Notes under the pieces: model-generated
Told to the model about the DNA's origin: nothing
The model's input: the letters and a program-made list of their open reading frames with translations, nothing else
The model's database searches: none
Program-made: the position numbers and the translations under genes
DNA from: Cellulophaga sp. 20_2_10
Lineage (GTDB): Bacteria; Bacteroidota; Bacteroidia; Flavobacteriales; Flavobacteriaceae
Assembly (NCBI RefSeq): GCF_023476645.1
Contig: NZ_JAMCOJ010000004.1
Span: 124,001 to 188,000 of the forward strand
Reading direction: 5' to 3'
Length of the DNA stretch: 64,000 nucleotides
Part shown: positions 15,796 to 26,563 of the stretch, in pieces
Layout: each line of letters begins with the position of its first letter
Position numbering within the stretch: position 1 is the first letter of the stretch

Positions 15796-16810
15796 ATTTT
15801 ATGATATTAACTTCAGCATCAATCTTAATCTTAAACTTCTCTAATACAGCTTCTTGTATCTTTTTTGATAGATTTAAAATTTCTTTTCCTGTTGCTTTTC
15901 CGTAGTTAACTAATACTAGTGCTTGGTTTTTGTGCACGCCAGCATCGTCATATCTTTTTCCTTTAAATCCGCATTGTTCTATTAACCAGCCGGCAGGTAT
16001 TTTGTAAGTATCGTCTGTCAATTTGTAAAATGGGGCTTCAGGATTATTTTGGATAAAGTTATCAAAAATAAATTTGTCTACTATTGGGTTCTTAAAGAAG
16101 CTACCGCTGTTTCCTAATTCAGCAGGATCTGGCAGCTTACTTTTTCTAATTGCTATAACGGCATTAGAAACATCTTTAATAGTAGGTTTTGTAATTTTAT
16201 TGTTTAAAAGTTCGGCTTCTATAGCGCCATAAGATATTTTTAACTGATGATCTTTTCTTGACAATTTTAAAACTACAGAAGTAATTATGTACTTGCCTTT
16301 ACCATCATTTTTAAAAAAAGAATCTCTGTAGCCAAAATTACAATCCTCTTTTGTAAAGTTGTGTAATTCTCCGCTAGAGATATGTAAAGCTTGGCAACTT
16401 TCAAAGTTATCTTTTAGCTCTACACCGTAAGCACCAATATTTTGTATAGGAGCAGTTCCTGTATTACCTGGAATAAGAGACATATTTTCTAATCCCCCAT
16501 AATTATGCTCTATACACCAAAGTACTAGCTGGTGCCAATTTTCACCAGCCATTACTTTTAGCCAAACATTGTTATCATCTTCTTTGGTAACTTCTATACC
16601 TTTAAGAGCAATACGAATTACTAAAGCATCTATATCTTTAGTTAGTAACATATTACTGCCTCCACTAATAATAAACTTAGTAGGGTAGTTGGTTAAACTA
16701 ACAGCTTCTTTAAGTTCGTTAATAGAAGTTACTTCACAAAAATATGTTGCCTTAGCATCTATGCCAAAGGTGTTGTACTCTTTTAATGATATGTTTTCTT
16801 TTATTTTCAT
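15794..16810 (-). CDS. murB: UDP-N-acetylenolpyruvoylglucosamine reductase
   Basis: 338 residues, the length of type I MurB. FAD-binding motif IISGGSNMLLT near residues 50-60, then GLENMSLIPGNTGTAPIQNIGAYGVE, the FGYRDSFFK tyrosine loop typical of type I enzymes, the catalytic serine region LGNSGSFFKNP and the C-terminal Glu near the end (DAEVNII). It reduces UDP-GlcNAc enolpyruvate to UDP-MurNAc in peptidoglycan synthesis in the cytoplasm. Its start codon shares one base with the stop of the upstream aminotransferase gene (TAATG), so the pair is translationally coupled. Confidence 0.96.
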   Translation of the reverse strand: MKIKENISLKEYNTFGIDAKATYFCEVTSINELKEAVSLTNYPTKFIISGGSNMLLTKDIDALVIRIALKGIEVTKEDDNNVWLKVMAGENWHQLVLWCIEHNYGGLENMSLIPGNTGTAPIQNIGAYGVELKDNFESCQALHISSGELHNFTKEDCNFGYRDSFFKNDGKGKYIITSVVLKLSRKDHQLKISYGAIEAELLNNKITKPTIKDVSNAVIAIRKSKLPDPAELGNSGSFFKNPIVDKFIFDNFIQNNPEAPFYKLTDDTYKIPAGWLIEQCGFKGKRYDDAGVHKNQALVLVNYGKATGKEILNLSKKIQEAVLEKFKIKIDAEVNIIK

Positions 16811-18000
16811 TAACCTTTGTATACAGTTAATGCTTCTTTAATTATTTGTACAGCTCTTTTTAGTCGCTCTTTATCTAAGACATATGCAATTCTAATTTGA
16901 TTTTTACCTAAGCCTTTAGTAGCGTAAAAGCCAGCAGCAGGAGCAACCATAACTGTTTCATTATTTACATTAAAATCTTCTAGTAACCATTGAGCAAAAT
17001 GATCTGCATCTTTAACAGGTAATTCTGCTATGCAATAAAAAGCCCCTTGTGGTTTAGCAACGCGCACACCTTCTACTTTTTCTAATTCAGCTATTAGTAT
17101 ATTTCTACGTTCTACGTATTCTTCAATAACAGCTGTAAAGTAGCTTTGTGGTGTTTCTAAAGCTGCTTCACTTGCAATTTGTGCATATGTCGGTGGCGAT
17201 AATCTTGCCTGAGCAAATTTAAGAGCTGTTTTTACAAGTTCTTTATTTTTAGAAACTAAACATCCAATACGAGCACCACACATACTGTATCTTTTAGAAA
17301 CAGAATCTACTATAATAGCATTTTCATCTAAGCCTTCTTCTTGTAAAATAGAGTAGTGCTCTTTGCCATCATAAGTAAACTCTCTGTATACTTCATCAGC
17401 AATTAAAAATAGATTGTGTTTTTTTACAATTGCAGCTAATTTTTTAATTTCTTCTTTGCTATATAAATAACCAGTAGGATTACCTGGATTGCAAATTAAA
17501 ATAGCCTTAGTTTTAGGTGTAATTAATTTTTCAAATTCCTCAATTGCAGGTAAAGCAAAGTTGTCTTCTATTTTAGAAACAACAGGAACTACGTTTACAC
17601 CAGCTGCTGTGGCAAAACCATTATAGTTCGCGTAAAATGGTTCTGGTATAATAATTTCGTCTTCTGCATCTGCAATACTACCCATTACAAAAGCCAATGC
17701 TTCAGAGCCTCCAGTAGTTACAATAATGTCTTGAGCAGTAACTTCTATATTTTGCTTTTTATAATAAGCTGCTATTTTTTCTCTATAAGTTTCAGATCCT
17801 TCAGTTCTACTATATGCAATAACATCTAGTGTGTTATTTTTTACTGCATCTAGAGCAACTTGAGGTGTTTTAATATCTGGTTGTCCAATGTTTAAGTGAA
17901 TAACCTCTATTCCTCTTTTTTTTGCATTTTCTGCAAATGGCACCAATTTGCGAATTGGTGATTCTGGCATTGCTAGCCCTTTTGTTGAAATTGACGGCAT
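16810..18000 (-). CDS. PLP-dependent class I/II aminotransferase (aspartate aminotransferase-like)
   Basis: 396 residues from the ATG at 18000. The frame runs on to 18069, but MPSISTKGLAMPESPIRKL is the family start. Key parts: NIGQPDIKTP near residue 35, TTGGSEAL, the NPGNPTG substrate-binding stretch, DEVYREF and the PLP lysine in DSVSKRYSMCGARIG, then the C-terminal IRIAY with its carboxylate-binding arginine. Substrate cannot be fixed; aspartate or aromatic/branched amino acids are all possible in this subfamily. It overlaps murB by one base and is divergent from the aspartyl protease gene. Confidence 0.9.
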   Translation of the reverse strand: MPSISTKGLAMPESPIRKLVPFAENAKKRGIEVIHLNIGQPDIKTPQVALDAVKNNTLDVIAYSRTEGSETYREKIAAYYKKQNIEVTAQDIIVTTGGSEALAFVMGSIADAEDEIIIPEPFYANYNGFATAAGVNVVPVVSKIEDNFALPAIEEFEKLITPKTKAILICNPGNPTGYLYSKEEIKKLAAIVKKHNLFLIADEVYREFTYDGKEHYSILQEEGLDENAIIVDSVSKRYSMCGARIGCLVSKNKELVKTALKFAQARLSPPTYAQIASEAALETPQSYFTAVIEEYVERRNILIAELEKVEGVRVAKPQGAFYCIAELPVKDADHFAQWLLEDFNVNNETVMVAPAAGFYATKGLGKNQIRIAYVLDKERLKRAVQIIKEALTVYKG

Positions 18001-18146
18001 AAAAAAATATTTTTGGCAAAAATGAGAAATACAAGCATATAAAACAACATCATAATGCTTAATTTTCATCTATTTTAAGGTTGAAAATAAGGTCTTTAAC
18101 ATTTTTTTTTGTATTTTAAGTCAAGAAGGGTTATAAAACAGTACTT

Positions 18147-19482
18147 ATGGCGCTAAGGATCTTAATTTTATGTGTGTTTTTTCCGTTTTTATCTGGAGCG
18201 CAAACTTTTGAGTTGCCAGAGGGGGAAAACTATGAAAAAATTAAATTTAAACTAATTAATAACCTTATTGTTATTCCAGCAAAGGTTAACGGAGTAGAGC
18301 TTTCATTTATTCTAGATACCGGAGTTAGTAAACCAATTCTTTTTAATATTGCTGACCATGATTCTGTAGATATTAAAAATGTATCAGAAATAACTATTAA
18401 AGGTTTGGGTGGAGGAGAGCCAATAAAAGCACTTAGCTCTAAAGGTAATTTATTTGAACTAAAATCTTTTAAAAACAGCAAACAGCAAACAGCAAATATA
18501 TGTGGTGCTAGATAAAAGTTTAAATTTTTCGCCAAAACTAGGAGTGCCTATACACGGAATTGTAGGGTACGACTTTTTTAGAAATTATATTGTAGAGATT
18601 AATTACACAAATAGTTACTTGAAAATATGTAACCCGTTAAGATACAAGTATAAAAAAAATAAGAGATTAGAATCGCTTCCTTTGCAATTAGAACGAAAAA
18701 AAGCTTATTTAAATGCTTCAGCATTGTTAAAAGATACTAGTGTGCCTGTAAAATTGCTTATAGATACTGGTAGTAGTGATGCGGTTTGGCTTTTCGAAAA
18801 TAAAATAAAAGGCATTGCAGTACCGCATAAATATTTTGGTGACTTTTTAGGAAAAGGGTTAAGTGGAGATATTTATGGTAAAAGAACCAAAATAGATCAT
18901 TTAAAATTAGGAAGTTGTATTATAGAAAACACAAAAACAGCATTTCCAGATAGTATTTCTGTGCGTTACTTAGCTAAAAACGGAGAGCGTAATGGTACCA
19001 TTGGTGGCGAAGTGTTAAAGCGTTTTAATTGGGTAATAGATTATCCAAACAAAAAAATATCTTTCAAAAAAAATTCGAACTATAAAAAGCCTTTTTGGTT
19101 TAGGACTAGCGGTATGGCTTTGCAGCACGGAGGAGTACGTTATGTAAAACAAAATAAATTAAATCAGGATAAAACGGTAAAAAGTGTAGATAGGAATGGG
19201 CTTGCCTCTGGTGTATCTATACAATTTGATAACGAGGTTGTAATTAGTTTGGTTCCGCAAATTATAGTGTCAGACTTAAGACAAGATAGTCCTGCGAAAA
19301 ATGCAGGGTTAGAAGTTGGAGATGTTATTTTGGCAGTTAATAAAAAAGAAGCACATAAATATAAATTGCAAGAGCTAACGTATATGGTAGACGATTTACC
19401 GGGTAAAAAAGTTAGTATACTTATAGAGCGCAGAGGAGAAAGATTGCTCTTTAACTTAAGAATTACAAAATTATTTAAATAA
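18147..19482 (+). pseudogene. Frameshifted aspartyl protease with PDZ domain; 7-bp repeat at the break
   Basis: Two frames together make one protein. The first (18147-18515) has a signal peptide and a retropepsin-like half with FILDTGVSKPILF (Asp57); it stops after residue 122. The second is open from 18502 to 19482 and carries IHGIVGYDFF, a second active-site half LLIDTGSSDAVWLF, and a C-terminal PDZ domain (DSPAKNAGLEVGDVILAV). The frame changes within three tandem AACAGCA copies at 18474-18494. Two copies instead of three would join the halves in frame as QQIYVVLDKSLNF, giving about 442 residues. It is a disrupted gene, a phase-variable gene in the off state, or a sequencing error. A shared terminator follows. 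Confidence 0.85.
18474..18494. repeat. Three tandem copies of the 7-mer AACAGCA
   Basis: Exact copies at 18474-18480, 18481-18487 and 18488-18494. Because 7 is not divisible by 3, each gain or loss shifts the frame. Copy numbers of 2 or 5 keep the protease open reading frame intact; 3 (present) ends it at 18513-18515. Confidence 0.95.
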
Positions 19483-19513
19483 AAAAAGACACTCGGTTAG
19501 AGTGTCTTTTTTT
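19482..19513. terminator. Bidirectional terminator between protease and DUF1573 genes
   Basis: A-run, stem AAGACACT, loop CGGTT(AG), AGTGTCTT, then eight T. It serves the plus-strand protease gene and the minus-strand DUF1573 gene, which converge here. Confidence 0.85.
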
Positions 19514-19534
19514 TGTACTATTAAGTATTGTTAG

Positions 19535-19933
19535 TTATTGTGCAACCGCTTTAGGTTCTACTAACTCTCCTTTTATTTTTAAAACCTTAGTTGGTGTATC
19601 CGCGTTAGAAATAACAGTTATAGCTTTTCTAATAGGACCAGCAGGTCTTTTTGTGTCATACTTTACTTCAATTACACCAGTTTTACCAGGCATAATAGGA
19701 TCTTTCGGTTTTTTAGGAATAGTACACCCACAGCTAGAATTTACTTTGCTAATAATTAAGGGTGCATTACCAGTATTTGTAAATTCAAAAACTCTAACAC
19801 CGTTTCCACCACGCTCAACTTTACCGTAATCTACCGTTTCTGTTTTAAATTCAATTTTGGCTTTCTTTTCTTGTGCACTTAGGTTAAATGCAAGTAGGCC
19901 TACAAATAATACTAATACTATTTTTTTCATCAT
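19535..19933 (-). CDS. DUF1573 domain secreted protein
   Basis: 132 residues. Signal peptide (LVLFVGLLAFNLSAQ), then a single Ig-like DUF1573 domain: VDYGKVERGGNGVRVFEFTN, SKVNSSCGCTIPKKPKDP, PGKTGVIEVKYDTKRP, ITVISNADTP. The SCGC motif and the shape of the strands are typical. Such proteins are common in the flavobacterial periplasm; their role is not known, although an ASPM/MSP-like beta-sandwich binding function is supposed. The second Met, three bases in, is an equally good start. It has about 195 bases upstream, divergent from valS, and ends at the shared terminator. Confidence 0.88.
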   Translation of the reverse strand: MMKKIVLVLFVGLLAFNLSAQEKKAKIEFKTETVDYGKVERGGNGVRVFEFTNTGNAPLIISKVNSSCGCTIPKKPKDPIMPGKTGVIEVKYDTKRPAGPIRKAITVISNADTPTKVLKIKGELVEPKAVAQ

Positions 19934-20057
19934 TTTGGGTTTTAATTAAGGTCAAATATACTATTTACAATTCAACCTTTAAAAATTCTTTTGTTATGTA
20001 ATAACGTTGCTTATTTTTGTTTCGTATTTAAACACAGTTAAAATCCTTTATTTTCTT

Positions 20058-20065
20058 TAAATTTG
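20058..20065 (+). promoter_or_regulatory. -7 box (TAAATTTG) of valS
   Basis: Exact TAnnTTTG match 62 bases before the valS ATG, leaving a leader of about 55 bases. No clear -33 TTG at 19-21 bases upstream. No T-box-like riboswitch or tRNA-like leader could be recognised. Confidence 0.5.
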
Positions 20066-20127
20066 CGGCCTTTACTATTAAAATTAAATACTCAACGTTA
20101 AGAGTAATTCAAAAACTATACCAAAGA

Positions 20128-22761
20128 ATGGAACTAGCATCAAAATACGACTCACAAAAATCTGAAAACCAATGGTATGACTATTGGTTAAAGCATAATT
20201 ATTTTCATTCTACGCCAGATCATAGAGAACCATATACTATAGTTATACCTCCACCAAATGTTACGGGTATTCTACATATGGGCCATATGTTAAATAATAC
20301 AATACAAGATGTTTTAATACGTAGAGCTCGTTTGCAAGGAAAAAATGCTTGTTGGGTTCCTGGTACAGACCATGCGTCTATTGCTACCGAGGCAAAAGTT
20401 GTTGCTAAGTTAAAAGAGCAAGGTATTAATAAAGCGGACTTATCTAGAGAAGAGTTTTTAAAACACGCTTGGGATTGGACAGATGAGTACGGTGGTGTTA
20501 TCTTAGACCAACTAAAAAAATTAGGATGTTCTTGTGACTGGGAGCGTACTTCCTTTACTATGGACGACCATATGTCACAGTCTGTAATAAAAGTATTTGT
20601 AGACCTTTATAATAAAGGAAAAATATACAGGGGCTACCGTATGGTAAACTGGGATCCAGAGGCACAAACTACATTGTCTGATGAAGAAGTAATACACGAA
20701 GAAAAACAAGGAAACCTTTATTATATTAATTATAAAATTGAAGGTTCTAATGATACGTTAACTATTGCAACTACACGTCCTGAGACTATTTTTGGTGATA
20801 CGGCAATTTGTATTAATCCTAACGATGAGCGTTTTACTCATTTAAAAGGTAAAAAAGCAATAGTGCCAATTGTAAATAGAGTTATACCTATTATAGAAGA
20901 TGAGTATGTAGATTTAGAATTTGGTACTGGATGTTTAAAAGTTACACCAGCACATGATGTAAACGATAAAAACCTTGGAGACAAGCATAACTTAGAGGTA
21001 ATAGATATATTTAATGCAGATGCAACTTTAAATAGTTTTGGTTTGCATTATGAAGGTAAAGATAGGTTTGTTGTACGTAAAGAGATTTCTAAAGAGTTAG
21101 AGGAAAAAGGATTTTTAATTAAAACGGAACAACATTTAAATAAGGTTGGTACATCAGAACGTACAAAAGCTGTTATAGAACCAAGATTATCAGATCAGTG
21201 GTTTTTAAAAATGGAAGAATTAGCTAAGCCCGCTATAGAAGCCGTTTTAGGTGAAAACGCAGAGGTTAAATTATTCCCTAAAAAATTTGAAAATACATAC
21301 CGTCACTGGATGGAGAATATTCGTGATTGGAATATTTCTCGTCAATTATGGTGGGGACAACAAATACCAGCTTATTATTTTGGGGATGGTGCAGACGATT
21401 TTGTAGTAGCAGAAAATAAAGATGAGGCTTTAAAGTTAGCTCAAGAAAAATCAGGGAATGCGACCTTAAAAATAGAAGACCTTCGTCAAGATGAAGATGC
21501 ATTGGATACTTGGTTCTCTTCTTGGTTATGGCCAATGAGTGTATTTAATGGTATTCTAGAGCCAGAAAACGAAGAAATTAAATATTACTACCCAACAAAT
21601 GATTTAGTTACAGGTCCAGATATTTTATTTTTTTGGGTAGCCCGTATGATAGTTGCTGGGTACGAGTATAAAGATCAAAAACCTTTTGAGAATGTTTATT
21701 TAACAGGTTTAGTTAGAGATAAGCAAAGACGTAAAATGTCTAAATCTCTAGGGAACTCTCCTGATGCTTTAAAGTTAATTGAAGAGTACGGGGCAGATGG
21801 TGTTAGAGTAGGGCTTTTATTAAGTTCTGCTGCTGGTAACGATTTAATGTTTGATGAAGCGCTTTGTCAGCAAGGAAAAAACTTTGCGAATAAGATATGG
21901 AATGGCTTTAGATTGATAAAAGGTTGGGAAGTTCAAGACTTACCACAACCAGAAGCTTCAAAAATTGGATTAGAATGGTATAATGCTAAGTTTAATATAA
22001 CAGTAGCAGAGATTGAAGATCATTTTAGTAAATATCGTATTTCTGACGCTTTAATGTCTATTTATAAATTGGTTTGGGACGATTATAGTTCTTGGTTGCT
22101 AGAAATAGTAAAACCTGCATACCAACAACCAATAGATAGAACAACATACAATGCTTTAATTTCTGTTTTTGAAGAGAATTTAAAATTATTGCATCCATTT
22201 ATGCCTTTCTTAACTGAAGAGATTTGGCAGCATATTGCAGATCGTACTCCAGAGCAAGCTTTGGTTGTGGCGCAATGGCCAGTACCAAAAAAGATAGATG
22301 AAACTATTATTTCTAATTTTAATTTTGCTGCTGAAGTTGTTTCTGGTATTAGAACAATAAGAAAAAAGAAAAATATTCCAATGAAAGAAGCTTTAGAGTT
22401 ATCTGTATTAGATGCAGAGAATGTTTCTAAAGATTGGGATGTAATTATCTCTAAGCTTACTAATGTTTCTTCAATTTCTTACACAGATGCGGCTGTAGAT
22501 GGCGCACTTTCTTTTAGAGTAAAATCTAATGAATATTTTATTCCTATGGTTGGCGCTATTGATATAGAAGCTGAGATTAAAAAAATAGAAGAGGAATTAA
22601 AGTATACTAAAGGATTTTTAATTTCTGTACAAAAGAAATTAAGTAACGAGCGTTTTGTGAGCAATGCACCAGATAAAGTGATTGAAATAGAACGTAATAA
22701 GCAGTCAGATGCTGAGGCTAAAATTGAAACTTTAGAAAAGAGTTTAAAAGGTTTACAATAG
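20128..22761 (+). CDS. valS: Valine-tRNA ligase
   Basis: 877 residues, standard for a class I ValRS. HIGH-type motif [15 protein letters not shown] near 41-55, editing (CP1) domain with [13 protein letters not shown] and [12 protein letters not shown] near 275-290, the [10 protein letters not shown] stretch, the KMSKS motif in [15 protein letters not shown], an anticodon-binding helical region, and a C-terminal coiled coil ([15 protein letters not shown] to the end) that contacts the tRNA. It charges tRNA-Val and edits mis-attached threonine. The gene stands alone, with its own promoter and a strong terminator. Confidence 0.98.
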   Translation: MELASKYDSQKSENQWYDYWLKHNYFHSTPDHREPYTIVIPPPNVTGILHMGHMLNNTIQDVLIRRARLQGKNACWVPGTDHASIATEAKVVAKLKEQGINKADLSREEFLKHAWDWTDEYGGVILDQLKKLGCSCDWERTSFTMDDHMSQSVIKVFVDLYNKGKIYRGYRMVNWDPEAQTTLSDEEVIHEEKQGNLYYINYKIEGSNDTLTIATTRPETIFGDTAICINPNDERFTHLKGKKAIVPIVNRVIPIIEDEYVDLEFGTGCLKVTPAHDVNDKNLGDKHNLEVIDIFNADATLNSFGLHYEGKDRFVVRKEISKELEEKGFLIKTEQHLNKVGTSERTKAVIEPRLSDQWFLKMEELAKPAIEAVLGENAEVKLFPKKFENTYRHWMENIRDWNISRQLWWGQQIPAYYFGDGADDFVVAENKDEALKLAQEKSGNATLKIEDLRQDEDALDTWFSSWLWPMSVFNGILEPENEEIKYYYPTNDLVTGPDILFFWVARMIVAGYEYKDQKPFENVYLTGLVRDKQRRKMSKSLGNSPDALKLIEEYGADGVRVGLLLSSAAGNDLMFDEALCQQGKNFANKIWNGFRLIKGWEVQDLPQPEASKIGLEWYNAKFNITVAEIEDHFSKYRISDALMSIYKLVWDDYSSWLLEIVKPAYQQPIDRTTYNALISVFEENLKLLHPFMPFLTEEIWQHIADRTPEQALVVAQWPVPKKIDETIISNFNFAAEVVSGIRTIRKKKNIPMKEALELSVLDAENVSKDWDVIISKLTNVSSISYTDAAVDGALSFRVKSNEYFIPMVGAIDIEAEIKKIEEELKYTKGFLISVQKKLSNERFVSNAPDKVIEIERNKQSDAEAKIETLEKSLKGLQ

Positions 22762-22784
22762 ATCTTTTAGATTACTTAAAATAT

Positions 22785-22818
22785 AAAAAAGCTACTCTAA
22801 ATAGAGTAGCTTTTTTTA
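22785..22818. terminator. Bidirectional terminator after valS
   Basis: Stem GCTACTCTA / TAGAGTAGC around a short AA loop, flanked by six A on the left and seven T on the right. The 160 bases between it and the pepT stop codon hold no feature I can support. Confidence 0.85.
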
Positions 22819-22980
22819 TACTTATATTTTGATTTTACCTTCTTACGGGTTTTTGCAACACTTTTTTTAGAGTCCTTTAAAAACATAGCATAGTAAAAAA
22901 AATAAAAAGGATGCTTCTAAGCTAAAATTACTGCTACATTTTTGTTACCAACAGCATATAGAGGCACTCCCTATTCTAAA

Positions 22981-24204
22981 CTATTTAGTAGCTGTAAGTT
23001 CGCAAATTTTCACAATTACTTCTACGGCTTTTTCCATACTCTCTACGGGAACATACTCGTACTTACCGTGAAAATTATGTCCGCCAGCAAAAATATTAGG
23101 GCAAGGCAATCCCATATAGCTTAATTGTGAACCATCTGTACCCCCACGAATAGGTTTTATAATAGGTACAATATTTAATGCTTCCATAGCTTCTTTTGCC
23201 GTTTCTACAATGTGGTAAACAGGCATAACTTTTTCTTTCATATTAAAGTATTGGTCTTTAATAGAAATCTCTATACAGTTGTTGTATTTTTCGTTTAGCT
23301 TAAAAATGATTGTTTCTAAAGCTTTTTTGCGATCCTCAAAAGAGCTTCTATCGTGGTCACGGATTATTAAACCTAATTCGGCATTTTCAATTTCACCTGT
23401 AATAGTATGTATATGATAAAAACCTTCTCTGCCAGATGTTTGTTCTGGAACTTCGTTTTTAGGTAAGGCCGCCATAATTTCTTGAGCAATACCTATGGCA
23501 TTTATCATTTTACCTTTAGCGTAGCCAGGATGTACACTTTTACCTTGAATTTTAATTTTGGCACCTGCAGCATTAAAGTTTTCATACTCTAACTCGCCAA
23601 TTTGACTTCCATCCATAGTATATGCCCATTCTGCACCAAATTTTTCAACATCAAACTTGTGTGCGCCACGTCCAATTTCTTCATCTGGTGTAAAACCAAC
23701 TCTAATTTTACCGTGTTTTACTTCTGGATGTGCAACTAAATATTCCATAGCTGTCATTATTTCTGTAATTCCAGCTTTATCATCTGCTCCTAAAAGAGTA
23801 GTGCCGTCTGTGGTAACAAGAGTCTGACCTTTGTATTGTATTAAATCTTCAAAATAATCAGGAGATAGAATAATGTTTTTTTCAGCATTTAAAACAATAT
23901 CCTTACCGTCGTAATTTCTAATTATTTGTGGGTTTACGTTTGTTCCAGAAAAATCTGGAGTCGTATCAAAATGCGCAACAAAGCCAATTGTAGGTACCTC
24001 TTTATCTACATTGCTCGGTAAAGTGGCCATTATATAGGCATTTTCGTCTATAGTAACATCTTGCATTCCTATTTCCTTAAGCTCTGTAACTAATTTGTTA
24101 GCTAAATCCCATTGTTTAGTTGTGCTTGGAGTAGTGTTAGAACTGGCATCGCTTTGCGTATCAATCTTAACATAACTTAAAAATCTATCTAGAATATCTT
24201 GCAT
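22981..24204 (-). CDS. pepT: Peptidase T (tripeptide aminopeptidase)
   Basis: 407 residues, the family length. M20-family zinc ligands and catalytic residues are seen: [12 protein letters not shown] (His and Asp), [14 protein letters not shown] (bridging Asp), [14 protein letters not shown] (general-base Glu pair), [10 protein letters not shown] and the C-terminal [12 protein letters not shown] histidine. A dimerisation insert occupies about residues 205-320. It releases the N-terminal residue of tripeptides in the cytoplasm. It converges with valS and is divergent from pyrD, 161 bases away. Confidence 0.95.
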   Translation of the reverse strand: MQDILDRFLSYVKIDTQSDASSNTTPSTTKQWDLANKLVTELKEIGMQDVTIDENAYIMATLPSNVDKEVPTIGFVAHFDTTPDFSGTNVNPQIIRNYDGKDIVLNAEKNIILSPDYFEDLIQYKGQTLVTTDGTTLLGADDKAGITEIMTAMEYLVAHPEVKHGKIRVGFTPDEEIGRGAHKFDVEKFGAEWAYTMDGSQIGELEYENFNAAGAKIKIQGKSVHPGYAKGKMINAIGIAQEIMAALPKNEVPEQTSGREGFYHIHTITGEIENAELGLIIRDHDRSSFEDRKKALETIIFKLNEKYNNCIEISIKDQYFNMKEKVMPVYHIVETAKEAMEALNIVPIIKPIRGGTDGSQLSYMGLPCPNIFAGGHNFHGKYEYVPVESMEKAVEVIVKICELTATK

Positions 24205-24339
24205 GAGTTTAATTTTTACTCAAAAATACAGTTTATTTCGTTTTTTAAATAGATTTTGAGCACTGTATTTTAGTTATAAAAATTATAAAAACTGTTAATA
24301 AAAAGCAATGTTAAAATAGTTCTACTTCTCAGTAGTTTG

Positions 24340-24347
24340 TATTTTTG
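24340..24347 (+). promoter_or_regulatory. -7 box (TATTTTTG) of pyrD
   Basis: Exact TAnnTTTG match 18 bases before the pyrD ATG at 24366, leaving a leader of about 12 bases. -33 element not obvious. Confidence 0.5.
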
Positions 24348-24365
24348 CCAAAAGTTTAAAAATCT

Positions 24366-25403
24366 ATGTACAAAGTAATTATTAGGCCCTTATTTTTCTC
24401 AATGGATCCAGAAAAGGTGCACCATTTATCTTTTTCCTTGATCAAGTTTTTTTCTAAAATAGGTTTTGGAGGTTTGTTTAGAGCTATGTACATGATAGAG
24501 GATAAACGTTTAGAGAAAGAAGTTTTTGGAATAAAGTTTAAAAACCCTGTAGGTTTAGCTGCTGGTTTTGATAAAGATGCTAAGATTTTTAAAGAACTTT
24601 CTAATTTTGGATTTGGTTTTATAGAGATAGGAACTTTAACACCTAAACCACAATCTGGAAATCCTAAAAAAAGATTGTTTAGATTAAAAGCAGATAGTGC
24701 TATTGTTAATCGTATGGGTTTTAATAATGGTGGTGTTTTAGAAGCTGTAGAACGTTTAAAGGCACAACACAATGTTTTAATTGGTGGTAACATTGGTAAA
24801 AACAAGATTACACCTAATGATGGTGCTGTAGAAGACTATTTAATTTGTTTTGAAGCGTTATACGCTCACGTAGATTATTTTGTTGTAAATGTAAGTTCTC
24901 CAAACACCCCTGGTTTAAGAGAGTTACAAGATAAAGAACCGTTAACAAATCTGCTTAATGCACTTGTTACTGAAAACAAAAAATACGTTACTCAAAAAGG
25001 CGTAAAAGCTAAGCCTATACTGTTAAAAATTGCTCCAGACTTAACAGACGATCAGTTAACAGATATTATAGATATAGTTGCAATTACAAAGATTGATGGT
25101 GTTATAGCAACAAATACAACAATAGAACGTAACAATTTAAAATCTCCAGAAAGTGTTACTAAAGAAAATGGCGGTTTAAGTGGTAAGCCACTTGCAAACA
25201 GAAGTACAGAAGTTATTCGTTTTTTATCAGAAAAAAGCAATAAAGCATTTCCTATTATTGGAGTAGGAGGTATACATTCTGAAAAAGATGCTTTAGAAAA
25301 ATTAGATGCAGGAGCTGACTTAATACAAATTTGGACAGGTTTTATTTATGAAGGACCTGGACTTGTAAAAAGAATAAATAAAGCTATTTTGGCTAGGAGT
25401 TAA
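24366..25403 (+). CDS. pyrD: Dihydroorotate dehydrogenase (quinone), class 2
   Basis: 345 residues. The N-terminal amphipathic extension (residues 1-45) marks a membrane-associated class 2 enzyme that passes electrons to quinone. FMN-barrel motifs are clear: [44 protein letters not shown], the catalytic serine in [14 protein letters not shown] (about residue 177), [26 protein letters not shown] and GVGGI. It carries out the fourth step of pyrimidine synthesis. Its last codons overlap the convergent Dabb gene by 4 bases, with no terminator between them. Confidence 0.97.
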   Translation: MYKVIIRPLFFSMDPEKVHHLSFSLIKFFSKIGFGGLFRAMYMIEDKRLEKEVFGIKFKNPVGLAAGFDKDAKIFKELSNFGFGFIEIGTLTPKPQSGNPKKRLFRLKADSAIVNRMGFNNGGVLEAVERLKAQHNVLIGGNIGKNKITPNDGAVEDYLICFEALYAHVDYFVVNVSSPNTPGLRELQDKEPLTNLLNALVTENKKYVTQKGVKAKPILLKIAPDLTDDQLTDIIDIVAITKIDGVIATNTTIERNNLKSPESVTKENGGLSGKPLANRSTEVIRFLSEKSNKAFPIIGVGGIHSEKDALEKLDAGADLIQIWTGFIYEGPGLVKRINKAILARS

Positions 25404-25819
25404 TTAGACCAATAATCTAAAACAAAAACGTCTTCTAAAATAGGGTTTAATAAAGAGCCAAAAGCTTTATGATCTGGGTGAGGTAAATAAGTAGCTCTGT
25501 CTTTTTCATTTTTAAATGTAACAAAAAAGCAATGTGTAAAACCTTTACTTAGACCTTCTGGACTATTATTTAATCCCCACTCATAACTCATTATTTGCGG
25601 AATTTTAGAAGGTAATGCACTAAATGCTTTTTCTACAGCGGCTATTTGTTCTTTTGTAGCATCTGGTTTAAATTTAAAAATAACTACGTGTCTTAGGACG
25701 CTATCTTGTTTTTGCATTAAAATTTTGTTTGGTACAGTAGAGTCTATGTTGTCTTTTGGCTTGTTAGCATAACAAGTTATACTAAGACTAATAAAAACAA
25801 GGATTAATAAATTTTTCAT
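25400..25819 (-). CDS. Dabb (stress-responsive alpha/beta barrel) domain protein, exported
   Basis: 139 residues. The N-terminal 20 residues form a signal peptide ([15 protein letters not shown]; the Cys is not in a good lipobox). The rest is a single Dabb domain: [61 protein letters not shown]. Such ferredoxin-like dimeric folds include plant stress proteins and several enzymes; no activity can be assigned. Converges on pyrD with a 4-base overlap. Confidence 0.85.
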   Translation of the reverse strand: MKNLLILVFISLSITCYANKPKDNIDSTVPNKILMQKQDSVLRHVVIFKFKPDATKEQIAAVEKAFSALPSKIPQIMSYEWGLNNSPEGLSKGFTHCFFVTFKNEKDRATYLPHPDHKAFGSLLNPILEDVFVLDYWSN

Positions 25820-25905
25820 TACGGACTAATTTTACTGAAAGATATAAAAATTAGAAGGGGTAGTTCTTTAAAATTTGTATTTTTCATTCTTAAAAATTTT
25901 TAAAA

Positions 25906-26532
25906 TTGAATTACGATATACTTATAGCCTTTATTTCTGCAACGGCATTACTAGCTTTTTTTCCTGGACCAGATAACGTTTATGTGTTAACACAGAGTTT
26001 GGTAAATGGTAAAAAATCTGGTCTAGCTACTGTCGCAGGTCTAATGACGGGCTGCTTGGTGCATACTACGCTTTTGGCTTTTGGTGTATCTGCTATAATT
26101 AAAGCTAATGATAATCTGTTTTTAGGCATAAAAATTTTTGGAGCACTGTATCTTTTTTTTATTGCATATAAAGTTTATAAGAGTGATGCTAGCCTTATAG
26201 TATCTAATGGTAATGCACCTAAAAAGAGTGTGTCTGCACTTTTTAGACAAGGTTTTATAATGAATGTATTAAACCCTAAAGTGGCATTGTTCTTTTTGGC
26301 CTTTTTCCCTGGTTTTTTATTTAGCGATAGTATTAGTACGGTTATTCAGTTTTATACTTTAGGCTTTCTATTTATGTTTGTCTCTTTCGTAATTTTTGGG
26401 CTAATAGCAGTTTTGGCAGGTTCTATATCTAGTTACATTACTAAAAATGAAAAAGTTGGCTTCATTTTTAAATGGCTACAAATTGTTGTTTTTATAGGGT
26501 TAGGAATTTATATCCTTTTATCGGATAAATAA
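25906..26532 (+). CDS. LysE/RhtB family amino acid exporter
   Basis: 208 residues starting at a TTG; no closer ATG gives the family N-terminus. Six hydrophobic helices and the LysE signature near the start (FFPGPDNVYVLTQSL with the PGP motif; then GLATVAGLMTGCLVH). Members export lysine, arginine, threonine or homoserine; the substrate is not predictable. The HMG-CoA lyase gene follows 31 bases later with its own -7 box. Confidence 0.88.
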   Translation: MNYDILIAFISATALLAFFPGPDNVYVLTQSLVNGKKSGLATVAGLMTGCLVHTTLLAFGVSAIIKANDNLFLGIKIFGALYLFFIAYKVYKSDASLIVSNGNAPKKSVSALFRQGFIMNVLNPKVALFFLAFFPGFLFSDSISTVIQFYTLGFLFMFVSFVIFGLIAVLAGSISSYITKNEKVGFIFKWLQIVVFIGLGIYILLSDK

Positions 26533-26535
26533 TAG

Positions 26536-26543
26536 TAATTTTG
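26536..26543 (+). promoter_or_regulatory. -7 box (TAATTTTG) of HMG-CoA lyase gene
   Basis: Exact TAnnTTTG match 20 bases before the ATG at 26564, immediately after the LysE stop codon. Confidence 0.45.
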
Positions 26544-26563
26544 GAGAAGTCAACAATTAATTT

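Noticed and set aside
24356-24805. Minus-strand frame within pyrD
   Set aside because: Mirror of the conserved PyrD sequence; proline-rich product typical of antisense frames.
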